A stretch of 64,000 nucleotides of DNA from an uncultured Tateyamaria sp. (GCF_947503045.1 NZ_CANNCF010000002.1:1023501-1087500); one strand, 5' to 3'. Counted from the stretch's first letter, positions 45,067 to 53,177 are shown. The notes: generated by a model not told the origin, from the letters alone. Numbers and translations: made by a program.

Positions 45067-45978
45067 ATGCCATCAGTAGGTGTGATCGGATTGGGGGACA
45101 TGGGCAGCGGGCTGGCCAAAAACCTGATCGCAAACGGGTTCGAAACATGGGGGCGCGATCTGATCGAAGCCCGCCACTGCGCCTTTGGCGACATGGGCGG
45201 GCAAATGGCCGCCACGACCGCCGAGGTGGGGGCAAACGCGCAATATGTATTCGTCATGGTGATGAAAGGGGCCGAAGCGCATGAGGTAATCCTGGGCGAG
45301 GGTGGGCTCGCCAGTGCGATGGCGCCAGGCGGGACAATCCTGCTGACCTCGACCATCAAACCGGCCGAGGCGCGCGCCATTGGCGAGGGCTTGAAAGACA
45401 CCGGGCTCATGTTGATCGACAGCCCCGTGTCGGGTGGTTACCCGGGGGCACAGGGCGGCACGCTGACCCTGATGGCGGCAGCACCAGACAATGTGCTGGG
45501 CGACGCAAGGCCGGTGCTCGAGGCGGTGTCGGCCTCCATCCACCACGTAGGCACGGCGCCGGGTGAAGGGCAGGTGGTCAAGGCCTGCCTGCAATCGCTG
45601 ATCGGGTCGATCTTTTCGGCAACCTTCGAGGCCGCCGCACTGGCTGCCAAGGCGGGCGTGCCGGGCCAGGTGATCCTCGACGTGTTCTCGACCTCATCGG
45701 CAGGCTCCGGCATCACCAACAACGCGCTGGAAAAGATCATCGACCGCCAGTTTGTCGGCACAGGCAGCCACATCAACACCATGCACAAGGACCTGACGAT
45801 CTCGATGGCGCTGGGTGAGGAACTGGGCGTCCCCCTCCACACCGCCGCCGCCGCGATGCAGGTTTTCCACGCCGGGCGCACGCGCCACCCCACCGGCGAC
45901 AACTGGGTCGCCACCCGCGTGATCGAAGAGATCGTGGGCGCCGAATTGCATCGCGACGCGGCCAAGGTCACACGATGA
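45067..45978 (+). CDS. NAD(P)-dependent beta-hydroxyacid dehydrogenase (L-threonate/3-hydroxyisobutyrate dehydrogenase-like)
   Basis: 303 residues, starting after GGGGAGG. The nucleotide motif is VGVIGLGDMGSGLAKNLIANG and the substrate motif DSPVSGGYPGAQGGTLTLMAA is complete. The catalytic Lys is in GQVVKACLQSLIGSIF, where the usual following N-N is replaced by Q-S. LtnD-type enzymes of this family oxidise L-threonate or D-erythronate, and the downstream TIM-barrel isomerase is consistent with 2-oxo-tetronate metabolism, but this is inference. Confidence 0.88.
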   Translation: MPSVGVIGLGDMGSGLAKNLIANGFETWGRDLIEARHCAFGDMGGQMAATTAEVGANAQYVFVMVMKGAEAHEVILGEGGLASAMAPGGTILLTSTIKPAEARAIGEGLKDTGLMLIDSPVSGGYPGAQGGTLTLMAAAPDNVLGDARPVLEAVSASIHHVGTAPGEGQVVKACLQSLIGSIFSATFEAAALAAKAGVPGQVILDVFSTSSAGSGITNNALEKIIDRQFVGTGSHINTMHKDLTISMALGEELGVPLHTAAAAMQVFHAGRTRHPTGDNWVATRVIEEIVGAELHRDAAKVTR

Positions 45979-46841
45979 AGCTGGGGGTGATCACTGACGG
46001 GATCAGCCGAGATTTGTCCCATGCCGTTGATGTGATGGACGAATTTGACCTCACCTATGCAGAGCTGCAATTCGTCGGTGACGCAGAGGTGGGCGACCAC
46101 AGTCCAGAGCAGATCAAGGACATCGACACCCTGCTGCGCGACCGGGGCAAGCCGGTCAGCTGCCTCAGCCGCCACATCTTTGCGGGCATGACCTCTCAAA
46201 ACCGCCCCGGGGATGCGCTGCACACACAGCACATGGACGCCCTCAAACGGGTGATCGACATGGCGCATATCGTCGGCAGCCCGCTGGTGCGGATCATGAC
46301 CCAGAAAAAGGAACAGATCCTCTGGGGCTCGGGCGGGGCCGAGAAATGGAACGTGGCACATGACGCATGGGACGCAACCGCGCCGCTGATCGCCCCTGCC
46401 GTTGACCTCGCACGCGCGGCGGGTCTCACGCTGGTGATCGAAACCGGCAACGGGACCATGGTCAATTCCAACTACACCGCCCGCCGCCTGATTGACGAGC
46501 TGAACGCCAAGGACACGCTCAAAGTGCTATGGGACCCGGCCAACAACTGCTGGTGCCACGAACTTGCCTATCCGGACGGGTATAAAGAGGTCAGGGACGG
46601 CTATCTTGGCCACATCCACATCAAGGATGTGCAGGTCGACACCCCGCGCGCCACGCTTGAAGTGCGAGAATTCGGGCAAGGGCAACTCGGCCCACTGTTC
46701 CAGCCCATGGCCGACGCATTACGGGCTGATGGCTATGACGGCGTCATTTCCTTCGAAAGCGTCTATCACCCCGGTAACGGTGAATTCGAGGCCGGGTTCC
46801 GAGCCTCGATCGACAGATTCAAAGCGGTCTTCGGCCCCTGA
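45975..46841 (+). CDS. Sugar phosphate isomerase/epimerase family TIM-barrel protein
   Basis: 288 residues, xylose-isomerase-like TIM barrel. The protein begins KLGVITDGISRDLSHAVDVM, with metal/substrate-site segments LVIETGNGTMVNSNYTARRL (Glu), VLWDPANNCWCHELAYPDGY (Asp/His), GHIHIKDVQ and the final Glu in GVISFESVYHP. It overlaps the preceding dehydrogenase by 4 bp and ends 4 bp before the convergent amine oxidase gene. It is a probable isomerase or epimerase of an oxo-sugar-acid produced by the oxidoreductases upstream. Confidence 0.88.
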   Translation: MKLGVITDGISRDLSHAVDVMDEFDLTYAELQFVGDAEVGDHSPEQIKDIDTLLRDRGKPVSCLSRHIFAGMTSQNRPGDALHTQHMDALKRVIDMAHIVGSPLVRIMTQKKEQILWGSGGAEKWNVAHDAWDATAPLIAPAVDLARAAGLTLVIETGNGTMVNSNYTARRLIDELNAKDTLKVLWDPANNCWCHELAYPDGYKEVRDGYLGHIHIKDVQVDTPRATLEVREFGQGQLGPLFQPMADALRADGYDGVISFESVYHPGNGEFEAGFRASIDRFKAVFGP

Positions 46842-46845
46842 GCGT

Positions 46846-47901
46846 TCAGGCCACGAGGGCCGCAGCCGCCTCATGCGCTGCCCGCGTTCCGGTTTCGACC
46901 GCGCCTTCGATCAACCCGCCATTGCGCGCGGATACTTCAGCCCCGGCAAAGAACAACCGCCCCTCAACAGGGCGGGACAAGGCGGGCACGCCATAAGGTG
47001 GATGCCCGTGCGGTGGCACGCGATCCGCCGGAGTCGCAGTGAACGGCTCATCCGCCCAATCCATCAGGTGCAGCGCCGCAGGCGCACCTGCCTGCGTCCC
47101 AAACAGACGCACCAATTGCTCCAGCGCCGCCGCCTTCAACGCCCCCGCATCAGCGCGATGCTCAAACGGCACCCCGACAAAACCAAACAGACCAAAGGCA
47201 CCCGCCTCCGGATCGCTCTGATCCGCGATTTCGACCAGCGGACCAAGCTGGCTGACCGCGCCACCCGACAACCCGGCCTCGCGCCAAAAGGGGCGATCAT
47301 AGATCGCTACCAATTTGGCATGGGCGGCCATCCACGTGGGCCACTGGTGAAAGGCCGCACGCAGATCGCGCGACCAGACCGGAGTCACCGTCCACGTGTC
47401 CGCAATCGGACCGGGCACCGCGCAAATCACCACATCCGCATCCCATACGGTGCCGCCTGTCGCAGTCACCCGCGGCGTGCCCGACAGATCAACCTCCTCC
47501 ACAACCTGCCCCAGCTTGATCGCACCCTCTGGCAGCGCAGCCGCCAAGGCGTCCGCCAGCGCCTGAACCCCGCCGCGCACACGGGCGGCGTCACTGTAAC
47601 GGTGCGCGAACACACCCCGCCGGGTCTGGCCATGCAGCTCATGGAGAAAATCACCGTCCTCGAACTGAGGCAGCATTTGCAGCCCCAATTCGGCCAGCAG
47701 GGACACCACCATCGGCTGATAATCCGGCCAGATCCACGAGGGCCCCAGATCAATCCCGCCTGAGCCCACAGGCACACTCAACGCTCGGCCACCCACGCGG
47801 TGCCGCGCCTCAAGCACGGTGACCGCATGGCCCGCCTGATGCAGACGCAGCGCGGCCGTCAACCCGGCGAGACCGGCGCCCAGAACAAGGGCCCGTTTCA
47901 C
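46846..47901 (-). CDS. FAD-dependent amine oxidase-like flavoprotein
   Basis: 351 residues from a GTG at 47901 that overlaps the upstream cupin stop (GTGA). The dinucleotide-binding motif is ALVLGAGLAGLTAALRLHQAG, followed by VLEARHRVGGRALSV, the R-x-G-G-R flavin motif, then IDLGPSWIWPDYQPM. The C-terminal flavin motif is GRLFFAGAEVSARNGGLIEGAVETG. It corresponds to monoamine oxidase/protoporphyrinogen oxidase-fold proteins, somewhat short (about 350 against 430). It is translationally coupled to a two-domain cupin protein and probably controlled by the TetR regulator at 48703. Confidence 0.85.
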   Translation of the reverse strand: MKRALVLGAGLAGLTAALRLHQAGHAVTVLEARHRVGGRALSVPVGSGGIDLGPSWIWPDYQPMVVSLLAELGLQMLPQFEDGDFLHELHGQTRRGVFAHRYSDAARVRGGVQALADALAAALPEGAIKLGQVVEEVDLSGTPRVTATGGTVWDADVVICAVPGPIADTWTVTPVWSRDLRAAFHQWPTWMAAHAKLVAIYDRPFWREAGLSGGAVSQLGPLVEIADQSDPEAGAFGLFGFVGVPFEHRADAGALKAAALEQLVRLFGTQAGAPAALHLMDWADEPFTATPADRVPPHGHPPYGVPALSRPVEGRLFFAGAEVSARNGGLIEGAVETGTRAAHEAAAALVA

Positions 47902-48569
47902 TTCTCGGCAATCTGACGCAAATGGCCCGTCTTGACCCACAGGCGCGCCCCTTCGGCACCCGCGGTCAGGTCCGATTGTGACCCGGGCGCTAGACGCAGC
48001 CAATCGCGCGGTCCCATCTGATCGTCCCCGCTGCGCAACGCGCCCTCCAGCACCAGGATTTCCGCGCCGTCCTCTGCGGCAAACACATGCTGTGTGCCAC
48101 CCGCCCAGACTTCGAGGCGGACATGCTCGCGCGCGTCCTCGAACAGGGTCGCAGTCTCAACACCGGTGCGCGACACATCAGCCGAAGTGTCCACGGCGTT
48201 GGTATCGATGCGCACATGGGTGCGGTCCTCGGGATCGAACTGCCACAGTTTGACGAAAATCGTGGCACCCGGCTCTGACCCGGGTGTGTGGCGCGAGGTT
48301 GGCGGGTTGCGCACATAGGTGCCAACCGGAAAATCGCCGTCCTCGTCCTGAAACACACCCTCAAGCACGATATATTCCTCGCCCCCGTCATGGGTGTGCG
48401 GGGCAAAGGCGCTGCCGGGGGCAAAGCGCACGATGGTCGTGGCACGCGCCACCTCGTCGCCGATCCGATCCAGCATCTTGCGTTCCACTCCGGCACCGGG
48501 CGACGCCCGCCACGGATTGTCGTCATAGGCGATGCGCACATCTTTGGTAAAATCGGCGTTCAGTTCCAT
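47898..48569 (-). CDS. Bicupin protein, ChrR-like cupin domains
   Basis: 223 residues from the second of two adjacent ATGs (48569 or 48572; GGAGG lies 3-6 nt upstream). The first cupin has the metal motif FAPHTHDGGEEYIVLEG, then FPVGTYVRNPPTSRHTPGS. The second, weaker cupin has VWAGGTQHVFAAEDGAEILV and GPRDWLRLAPGSQ. ChrR-type cupins sense or detoxify reactive species. The gene is divergent from the TetR regulator, and both ends of the intergenic region carry the same operator-like motif. Confidence 0.82.
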   Translation of the reverse strand: MELNADFTKDVRIAYDDNPWRASPGAGVERKMLDRIGDEVARATTIVRFAPGSAFAPHTHDGGEEYIVLEGVFQDEDGDFPVGTYVRNPPTSRHTPGSEPGATIFVKLWQFDPEDRTHVRIDTNAVDTSADVSRTGVETATLFEDAREHVRLEVWAGGTQHVFAAEDGAEILVLEGALRSGDDQMGPRDWLRLAPGSQSDLTAGAEGARLWVKTGHLRQIAEK

Positions 48570-48587
48570 CATGGGCCTCCGGTGGGG

Positions 48588-48606
48588 TTGCCTACCAAAA
48601 GGTAGA
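48588..48606 (-). promoter_or_regulatory. TetR operator candidate, site 1
   Basis: TTGCCTACCAAAAGGTAGA contains the inverted repeat CTACC-AAAA-GGTAG and lies about 19 bp upstream of the cupin gene start. It shares TTGCCTAC-N6-GGTA with the site at 48680-48699 in the opposite orientation. The matched pair at both ends of a divergent TetR/cupin intergenic region strongly suggests that TetR represses both genes. Confidence 0.65.
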
Positions 48607-48679
48607 GGAATATACAAATCTTGCAAGATACAGGGTAGATTTCTTTTTCAACGCTCAAGAAAAATGAGAACAACTCAGT

Positions 48680-48699
48680 ATACCAAGTAGTAGGCAAAT
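48680..48699 (+). promoter_or_regulatory. TetR operator candidate, site 2
   Basis: ATACCAAGTAGTAGGCAAAT, read on the minus strand, is TTGCCTAC-TACTTG-GGTAT-like, matching site 1 in the outer halves. It lies immediately before the GTG start of the TetR gene, so bound repressor would also block its own ribosome-binding region. The A+T-rich spacer between the two sites should hold both promoters. Confidence 0.6.
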
Positions 48700-48702
48700 A
48701 CC

Positions 48703-49263
48703 GTGAACACCAAGACAACCTTGCTCAACAGCGCCGAAGATCTCGTGCGCAGCCGTGGTTTTGACGGGTTCAGCTACAGCGATCTTGCCACGCAGGTCGG
48801 TATCCGCAAGGCCTCCATCCACCATCACTACAAGACCAAGGCCGATCTGTCGCTGGCCCTCATCACCCGCTATCGCGGCGTGTTCATGGAGCGCCTGGCC
48901 GAGATTTCGGCGCAGGAACCACGCGCCTCTGGGCGCCTGCTTAGCTTTCTGGACCTCTACCGCGACGCCATGCGCGGCGGGCGGTCTTTATGCCTGTGCG
49001 TGGCGTTCAGCGTGACGCAAACCGCCTTGCCCAAGGACAGCACCGCCCAGCTCGAAGGCTTTCACGCGGATGTCGCGCAATGGCTCGAAACCGTGTTTCG
49101 GCTGGCCCTGCACGATGGCACGCTGCGCGGTGTCACCACGCCAAGGGCCGAGGCGCATGCCGCCCTCGCCACGGTCGAGGGCGCGCAAATCATGGCGCGC
49201 GCCGCCGAGGATGCCACCCGATTTGAGGCCGCCATAGACACGTTGCGCGCGCGGGCCATCTGA
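48703..49263 (+). CDS. TetR/AcrR family transcriptional regulator
   Basis: 186 residues from a GTG. The N-terminal helix-turn-helix (about residues 15-60) is GFDGFSYSDLATQVGIRKAS then IHHHYKTKADLSLALITRY. The C-terminal ligand domain includes AMRGGRSLCLCVAFSVTQTA, with two cysteines that might sense electrophiles or oxidants, and ends in a TetR_C-like helix AALATVEGAQIMARAAED. It is divergent from the cupin/amine-oxidase operon with two candidate operators, so it is likely an autoregulated local repressor. Confidence 0.92.
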   Translation: MNTKTTLLNSAEDLVRSRGFDGFSYSDLATQVGIRKASIHHHYKTKADLSLALITRYRGVFMERLAEISAQEPRASGRLLSFLDLYRDAMRGGRSLCLCVAFSVTQTALPKDSTAQLEGFHADVAQWLETVFRLALHDGTLRGVTTPRAEAHAALATVEGAQIMARAAEDATRFEAAIDTLRARAI

Positions 49264-49357
49264 TCGGTCTGTCAGAATAGAAGGGTTAAGAAAAGTGATA
49301 TGCTTTGCCCCCTGACCTGTGCAACCTTGTTCCAATGACCAAATGTGGGACGACAGA

Positions 49358-50968
49358 ATGAAAAAAGAAATTGTGGCGCAGCTGTCCACGCTCGAGGATC
49401 GCAGCCCGGCCTATGCCATCGTGGGTGAAGTCGATCTGGTTGTGGTGCGCTTTGATGATGAGATTTCGGTGTTTTATGGCCGCTGCCTGCATCGCGGCGC
49501 GTTGATGTCGGATGGTTTCGTGCGCGGCAATAACCTGATCTGCGGATTGCACGACTGGGACTACCGGCTGGACAGCGGCGTATCCGAATACGCCAATGAC
49601 GAGGCGCTGCCCAAGTTCAAAAGCTGGCTCGAAGGGGACAGCATCTGCGTCGATGCGGATGAAATCACGGCCTGGGCCCACGACAACCCGCAACCCTTCA
49701 ACCGCGACTCTTATCTGGGCCTCTATGCCGACACGTCCCACGGAACCGAGGAAGAACCCCATACCGGCCTGATCCAGCAATATGCGCGCGACGGCCTGTC
49801 CAAGACCGGCCACCACGGCAAGGTCGATGCCATGGGCGTGCCGCGCCATACTCTGCCGGACTGGGACGACATCCAGATCCTCACAGCGCAGCTTCACAAA
49901 CCGCCGTTGCTCGACGATCAAGCGGTCAGCACAGAGGTCGTGATCGGCCCCAACGCACAAAAACCCCTGCGCCTCGACATCCCGCTCTTTGTTTCTGACA
50001 TGTCCTATGGCGCGCTGTCCGAACCGGCCAAGGTCGCTCTGGCGCGCGGCGCGGAACTCGCAGGCACCGGCATCTGCTCGGGCGAGGGCGGCATGCTGCC
50101 CGAAGAACAAGAGGCCAATTCCAAATACTTCTACGAACTCGCCTCGGCGCGCTTCGGCTTTTCCTGGGACAAGCTCGACAAGGTGCAGGCGTTCCATTTC
50201 AAGGGCGGGCAAGGGGCCAAGACCGGTACTGGCGGGCACCTGCCCGGCAACAAGGTTCACGGCAAGATCGCCGAAGTGCGCGGGCTGGACGAAGGTCAGG
50301 ACGCGATCTCCCCCGCTCGCTTTCCTGACTGGACGGACCCGTCCCAGATCAAGGATTTCGCCGACGAGGTCCGCGACCGCACCGGCGGCATTCCCATCGG
50401 CTACAAACTCAGCGCCCAGCACATCGAAAAGGACATCGACGCGGCCCTCAGGGTCGGCGTGGACTATATCATCCTCGACGGGCGCGGTGGCGGAACGGGG
50501 GCGGCCCCCATCATCTTCCGCGACAATATCTCGGTGCCGACCATCCCTGCACTGGCCCGTGCCCGCGCGCATCTGGACCGGCTCGAACGGGGGGACGTCA
50601 CGCTGGTCATCACCGGCGGCCTGCGCAAACCGGCCGATTTCGTCAAGGCGCTCGCCCTCGGGGCCGACGCCATCGCGCTGTCGAACTCGGCCATGCAGGC
50701 CATCGGCTGCATCGCCATGCGCGCCTGTCACACCAACAACTGCCCCGTCGGGATCGCCTCGCAAAAACCGCATCTGGTCAGCCGCCTGATCGTCGAAAAA
50801 TCCGCCCGGCAACTGGCCAACTTCTTCGAGGCCAGTACCGAGCTGATGCAGGTCATGGCCCGCGCCTGCGGCCACGACCATCTGAACAAGTTCAACGCAG
50901 GCGACCTGACCACATGGAAAAAGGACATGTCCGACATCTCGGGCGTGCCATTCGGAGGACTGACATGA
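49358..50968 (+). CDS. Rieske ferredoxin domain fused to a glutamate synthase-like FMN/[3Fe-4S] domain
   Basis: 536 residues from the ATG at 49358 (alternatives: ATG 49343, GTG 49319; none has a strong ribosome site). An N-terminal Rieske domain (about 1-95) has [2Fe-2S] ligands in RCLHRGALMSDG (C-x-H) and LICGLHDWDYRL (C-x2-H). A GltS alpha-2-like TIM barrel follows: FVSDMSYGALSEPAKVALA, GICSGEGGMLPEEQ, FHFKGGQGAKTGTGGHLPG, YIILDGRGGGTGAAP, and the [3Fe-4S] motif CIAMRACHTNNCPVGIASQ. The glutaminase and central domains of normal GltB are absent, so ammonia or another amine donor, or a non-amination redox reaction, is likely. It overlaps the next gene (ATGA), another Rieske fusion. Function unknown. 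Confidence 0.9.
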   Translation: MKKEIVAQLSTLEDRSPAYAIVGEVDLVVVRFDDEISVFYGRCLHRGALMSDGFVRGNNLICGLHDWDYRLDSGVSEYANDEALPKFKSWLEGDSICVDADEITAWAHDNPQPFNRDSYLGLYADTSHGTEEEPHTGLIQQYARDGLSKTGHHGKVDAMGVPRHTLPDWDDIQILTAQLHKPPLLDDQAVSTEVVIGPNAQKPLRLDIPLFVSDMSYGALSEPAKVALARGAELAGTGICSGEGGMLPEEQEANSKYFYELASARFGFSWDKLDKVQAFHFKGGQGAKTGTGGHLPGNKVHGKIAEVRGLDEGQDAISPARFPDWTDPSQIKDFADEVRDRTGGIPIGYKLSAQHIEKDIDAALRVGVDYIILDGRGGGTGAAPIIFRDNISVPTIPALARARAHLDRLERGDVTLVITGGLRKPADFVKALALGADAIALSNSAMQAIGCIAMRACHTNNCPVGIASQKPHLVSRLIVEKSARQLANFFEASTELMQVMARACGHDHLNKFNAGDLTTWKKDMSDISGVPFGGLT

Positions 50969-52938
50969 CCGACACTCTGGACTGGATCAGCGTCGGGCAC
51001 ACCGGCGACCTGCCCGAAGGACGGGTCAAGACCGTCACCGCCCGCACCACATCGATTTGCCTCTCGCATTTCGACGGCCAATGGGCGGCGATGAACAACC
51101 ACTGCCCACACCAGCGCGGACCCTTGGGTGAGGGTTCGATCGAGCGCGGCGAGGGTGGCAAATGCTGGATCCGCTGCCCGTGGCACGGCTGGGATTTCGA
51201 CCCGCTGACCGGCAAACCGCCGGGCGGGCACGAGGACACCGGCCAGACGATCTACCCGGTCAAAATTGAAGATGACGAGATTTTTGTGGGGCTCGAGGCC
51301 GAGCCGCCGCACCAGCGCACCGTGTCCGACCAGATGGCCGAAAGCATGGTCAACTGGGGTGTCAAACATGTGTTCGGCATGGTTGGGCACTCGAACCTCG
51401 GTCTGGCTGACGCCATACGGATGCGTGTCGAGGCGGGCGAGATGAAATTCGTCGGTATCCGCCACGAAGGGGCGGCGGCCTTTGCTGCATCGGCCTATGG
51501 CAAGCTGACGGGCCATCCGGCGGCCTGCCTGACCATCGCAGGACCCGGCGCCACGAACCTGCTGACCGGGCTTTGGGATGCCAAGGTCGACCGCGCGCCG
51601 GTTCTGGCGCTCACCGGGCAGGTGCAAACGCAGGTCTTTGGTCCCGGCGCGTTTCAGGACATCGATCTGGCCTCGGCCTTTGCCGCCGTCAGCCGGTTCA
51701 GCCAGACGGTTCTGTCGACCTCGAACCACTCCGAACTGGTCTCGCTTGCGATGAAAAACGCGCTGGTGGAACAGGACGTCGCGCACCTGATCTTTCCTGA
51801 CGACATGCAGACCAACCCGTCAGACAAGCCCGCCAGCACGCCCGACGGGCGCATGGGGCGGGCCGTGATCAAACCGGCAGATACAGACGTCAAGGACGCG
51901 CTCGACCTGCTCAACAGCTCCAAGCGCCCGATCCTCGTGGCCGGTCACGGCGCCTGGGATCATATGGAGGCGATCACAAAACTGGCGAGCGATCTCGGCG
52001 CGCCGGTGCTCACCACGTTCAAGGGCAAGGGCCTGATCGCGGACGATCACCCCAACGCTGCGGGTGTGCTGGGTCGCTCCGGCACGCCCATCGCCAGCTG
52101 GTTCATGAACGAGGCTGACCTGATCCTGACCCTCGGCACCTCCTTTTCCAACCACACCGGGATCGAGAAATCCAAATCGATCATCCAGGTCGATTTCGAG
52201 CGGATGCAACTGGGCAAGTTCCACCCCGTGACCCTGCCCATCTGGGCCGAAATCGGCGCCTTTTGCGAAGCGGTTGGGCCAAACATTAAGCGGCCTGCGG
52301 GCGCCCCGGACCAGATCAGCGAACTGGCCGAACGCTGGGCCATCTGGCGAGACGAGAAACAGACCCGGCTGGGCGAGGAAACCGCCAAGGGCATCCACTC
52401 CGCCGCCATCTTTGCCGCCCTGTCGCGTATCGCACCGGCGGACGCCGTCATTGCCGTAGACGTGGGCAACAACACCTACTCCTTCGGGCGGTACTTTGAG
52501 ACCAAGGGCCAGCGCGTGCTGATGTCAGGTTATCTCGGCTCCATCGGCTTTGGCTTTCCCGCCGCAATGGGGGCCTGGGCTGCGACACAGGATTTCGACT
52601 GGCTCAAAGGGCGCAAGGTGATCTCGATTTCCGGCGACGGCGGCTTTGGCCAATACCCGATGGAACTGACCACGGCCGTCAAATACGGCATGGACATCAC
52701 CCATGTGCTTTTGCACAACGGCGAGCTTGGCAAGATTTCCAAGGAACAGCGCTCAGGCGAATGGCCAGTCTGGGAGACCAACCTGCACAACCCGTCCTTT
52801 GCGGCCTTTGCCAAGATCTGCGGCGCGCATGGGGAAAAGGTGGTGTCTTCGGACGCCATTGAGGCGGCCTTGCAAAAGGCGCTGGATGTGGACGGCCCGG
52901 CGCTGGTCGAGATCATGACAGACGCCGATCTGGTCTGA
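50965..52938 (+). CDS. Rieske domain fused to a thiamine-diphosphate-dependent enzyme (pyruvate oxidase/acetolactate synthase-like)
   Basis: 657 residues from the ATG at 50965. Rieske domain (about 1-105): CPHQRGPLGEGS and CWIRCPWHGWDF give C-x-H and C-x2-H ligands. The ThDP enzyme follows at about 115-655: catalytic Glu in RHEGAAAFAASAYGKLTG, PGATNLLTGLWDAKVDRAPV, the middle domain with RPILVAGHGAW, and the ThDP-Mg motif GDGGFGQYPMELTTAVKYG ending in HN. It resembles pyruvate oxidases in layout. A Rieske cluster as built-in electron carrier is unusual for the family. The tight coupling to the Rieske-FMN-[3Fe-4S] protein suggests an electron-transfer complex: oxidative decarboxylation of a 2-oxo acid feeding a flavin reaction (inference). 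Confidence 0.9.
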   Translation: MTDTLDWISVGHTGDLPEGRVKTVTARTTSICLSHFDGQWAAMNNHCPHQRGPLGEGSIERGEGGKCWIRCPWHGWDFDPLTGKPPGGHEDTGQTIYPVKIEDDEIFVGLEAEPPHQRTVSDQMAESMVNWGVKHVFGMVGHSNLGLADAIRMRVEAGEMKFVGIRHEGAAAFAASAYGKLTGHPAACLTIAGPGATNLLTGLWDAKVDRAPVLALTGQVQTQVFGPGAFQDIDLASAFAAVSRFSQTVLSTSNHSELVSLAMKNALVEQDVAHLIFPDDMQTNPSDKPASTPDGRMGRAVIKPADTDVKDALDLLNSSKRPILVAGHGAWDHMEAITKLASDLGAPVLTTFKGKGLIADDHPNAAGVLGRSGTPIASWFMNEADLILTLGTSFSNHTGIEKSKSIIQVDFERMQLGKFHPVTLPIWAEIGAFCEAVGPNIKRPAGAPDQISELAERWAIWRDEKQTRLGEETAKGIHSAAIFAALSRIAPADAVIAVDVGNNTYSFGRYFETKGQRVLMSGYLGSIGFGFPAAMGAWAATQDFDWLKGRKVISISGDGGFGQYPMELTTAVKYGMDITHVLLHNGELGKISKEQRSGEWPVWETNLHNPSFAAFAKICGAHGEKVVSSDAIEAALQKALDVDGPALVEIMTDADLV

Positions 52939-52994
52939 CCCGGGCGCGCCACAGGTACGCCTTACGGACGTAAGGCGCAGGTGTCCTGCGCCTT
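52936..52994 (+). repeat. Hairpin intergenic repeat, copy 2, with terminator-like stem
   Basis: From the stop of the Rieske-ThDP gene, CCCGGGCGC-n-CGCCTTACGG matches 4935-4970. CGCCTTACG/CGTAAGGCG (52958-52977) and AAGGCGCAGG-TGT-CCTGCGCCTT (52972-52994) share the middle AAGGCG, so the two stems cannot form together. The second is followed by T residues and would act as an intrinsic terminator. The same GG-TGT-CC apex occurs in copy 1. Confidence 0.65.
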
Positions 52995-53014
52995 TTACCT
53001 TTGATTAAGAAACG

Positions 53015-53097
53015 GCAGCGCGCGCTGCGTTAACCACGCGTGGCGTGCATTTACGGTGCACAGGGTGTGTACGCCCTGTGCACGCGCCGTGCATGCC
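53015..53097. other. Structured region: palindrome and long two-part hairpin between convergent genes
   Basis: No gene is visible between 52939 and 53177. The stretch holds the palindrome GCAGCGCGCGCTGC (53015-53028). It also holds a long imperfect hairpin: outer stem GGCGTGCA/TGCATGCC (53042-53049 with 53090-53097, one G-U pair), inner stem GTGCACAGGG/CCCTGTGCAC (53056-53065 with 53074-53083). It lies between convergent operons, so it may end both transcripts or be a small structured RNA. Confidence 0.5.
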
Positions 53098-53177
53098 GGA
53101 TTCGCCTGTTTTTTATGGCGTTAACGCCTCGATTCGCGTCGTACCTGTTGCGGCACCGGAAACCTGTTGCGCGTGCG

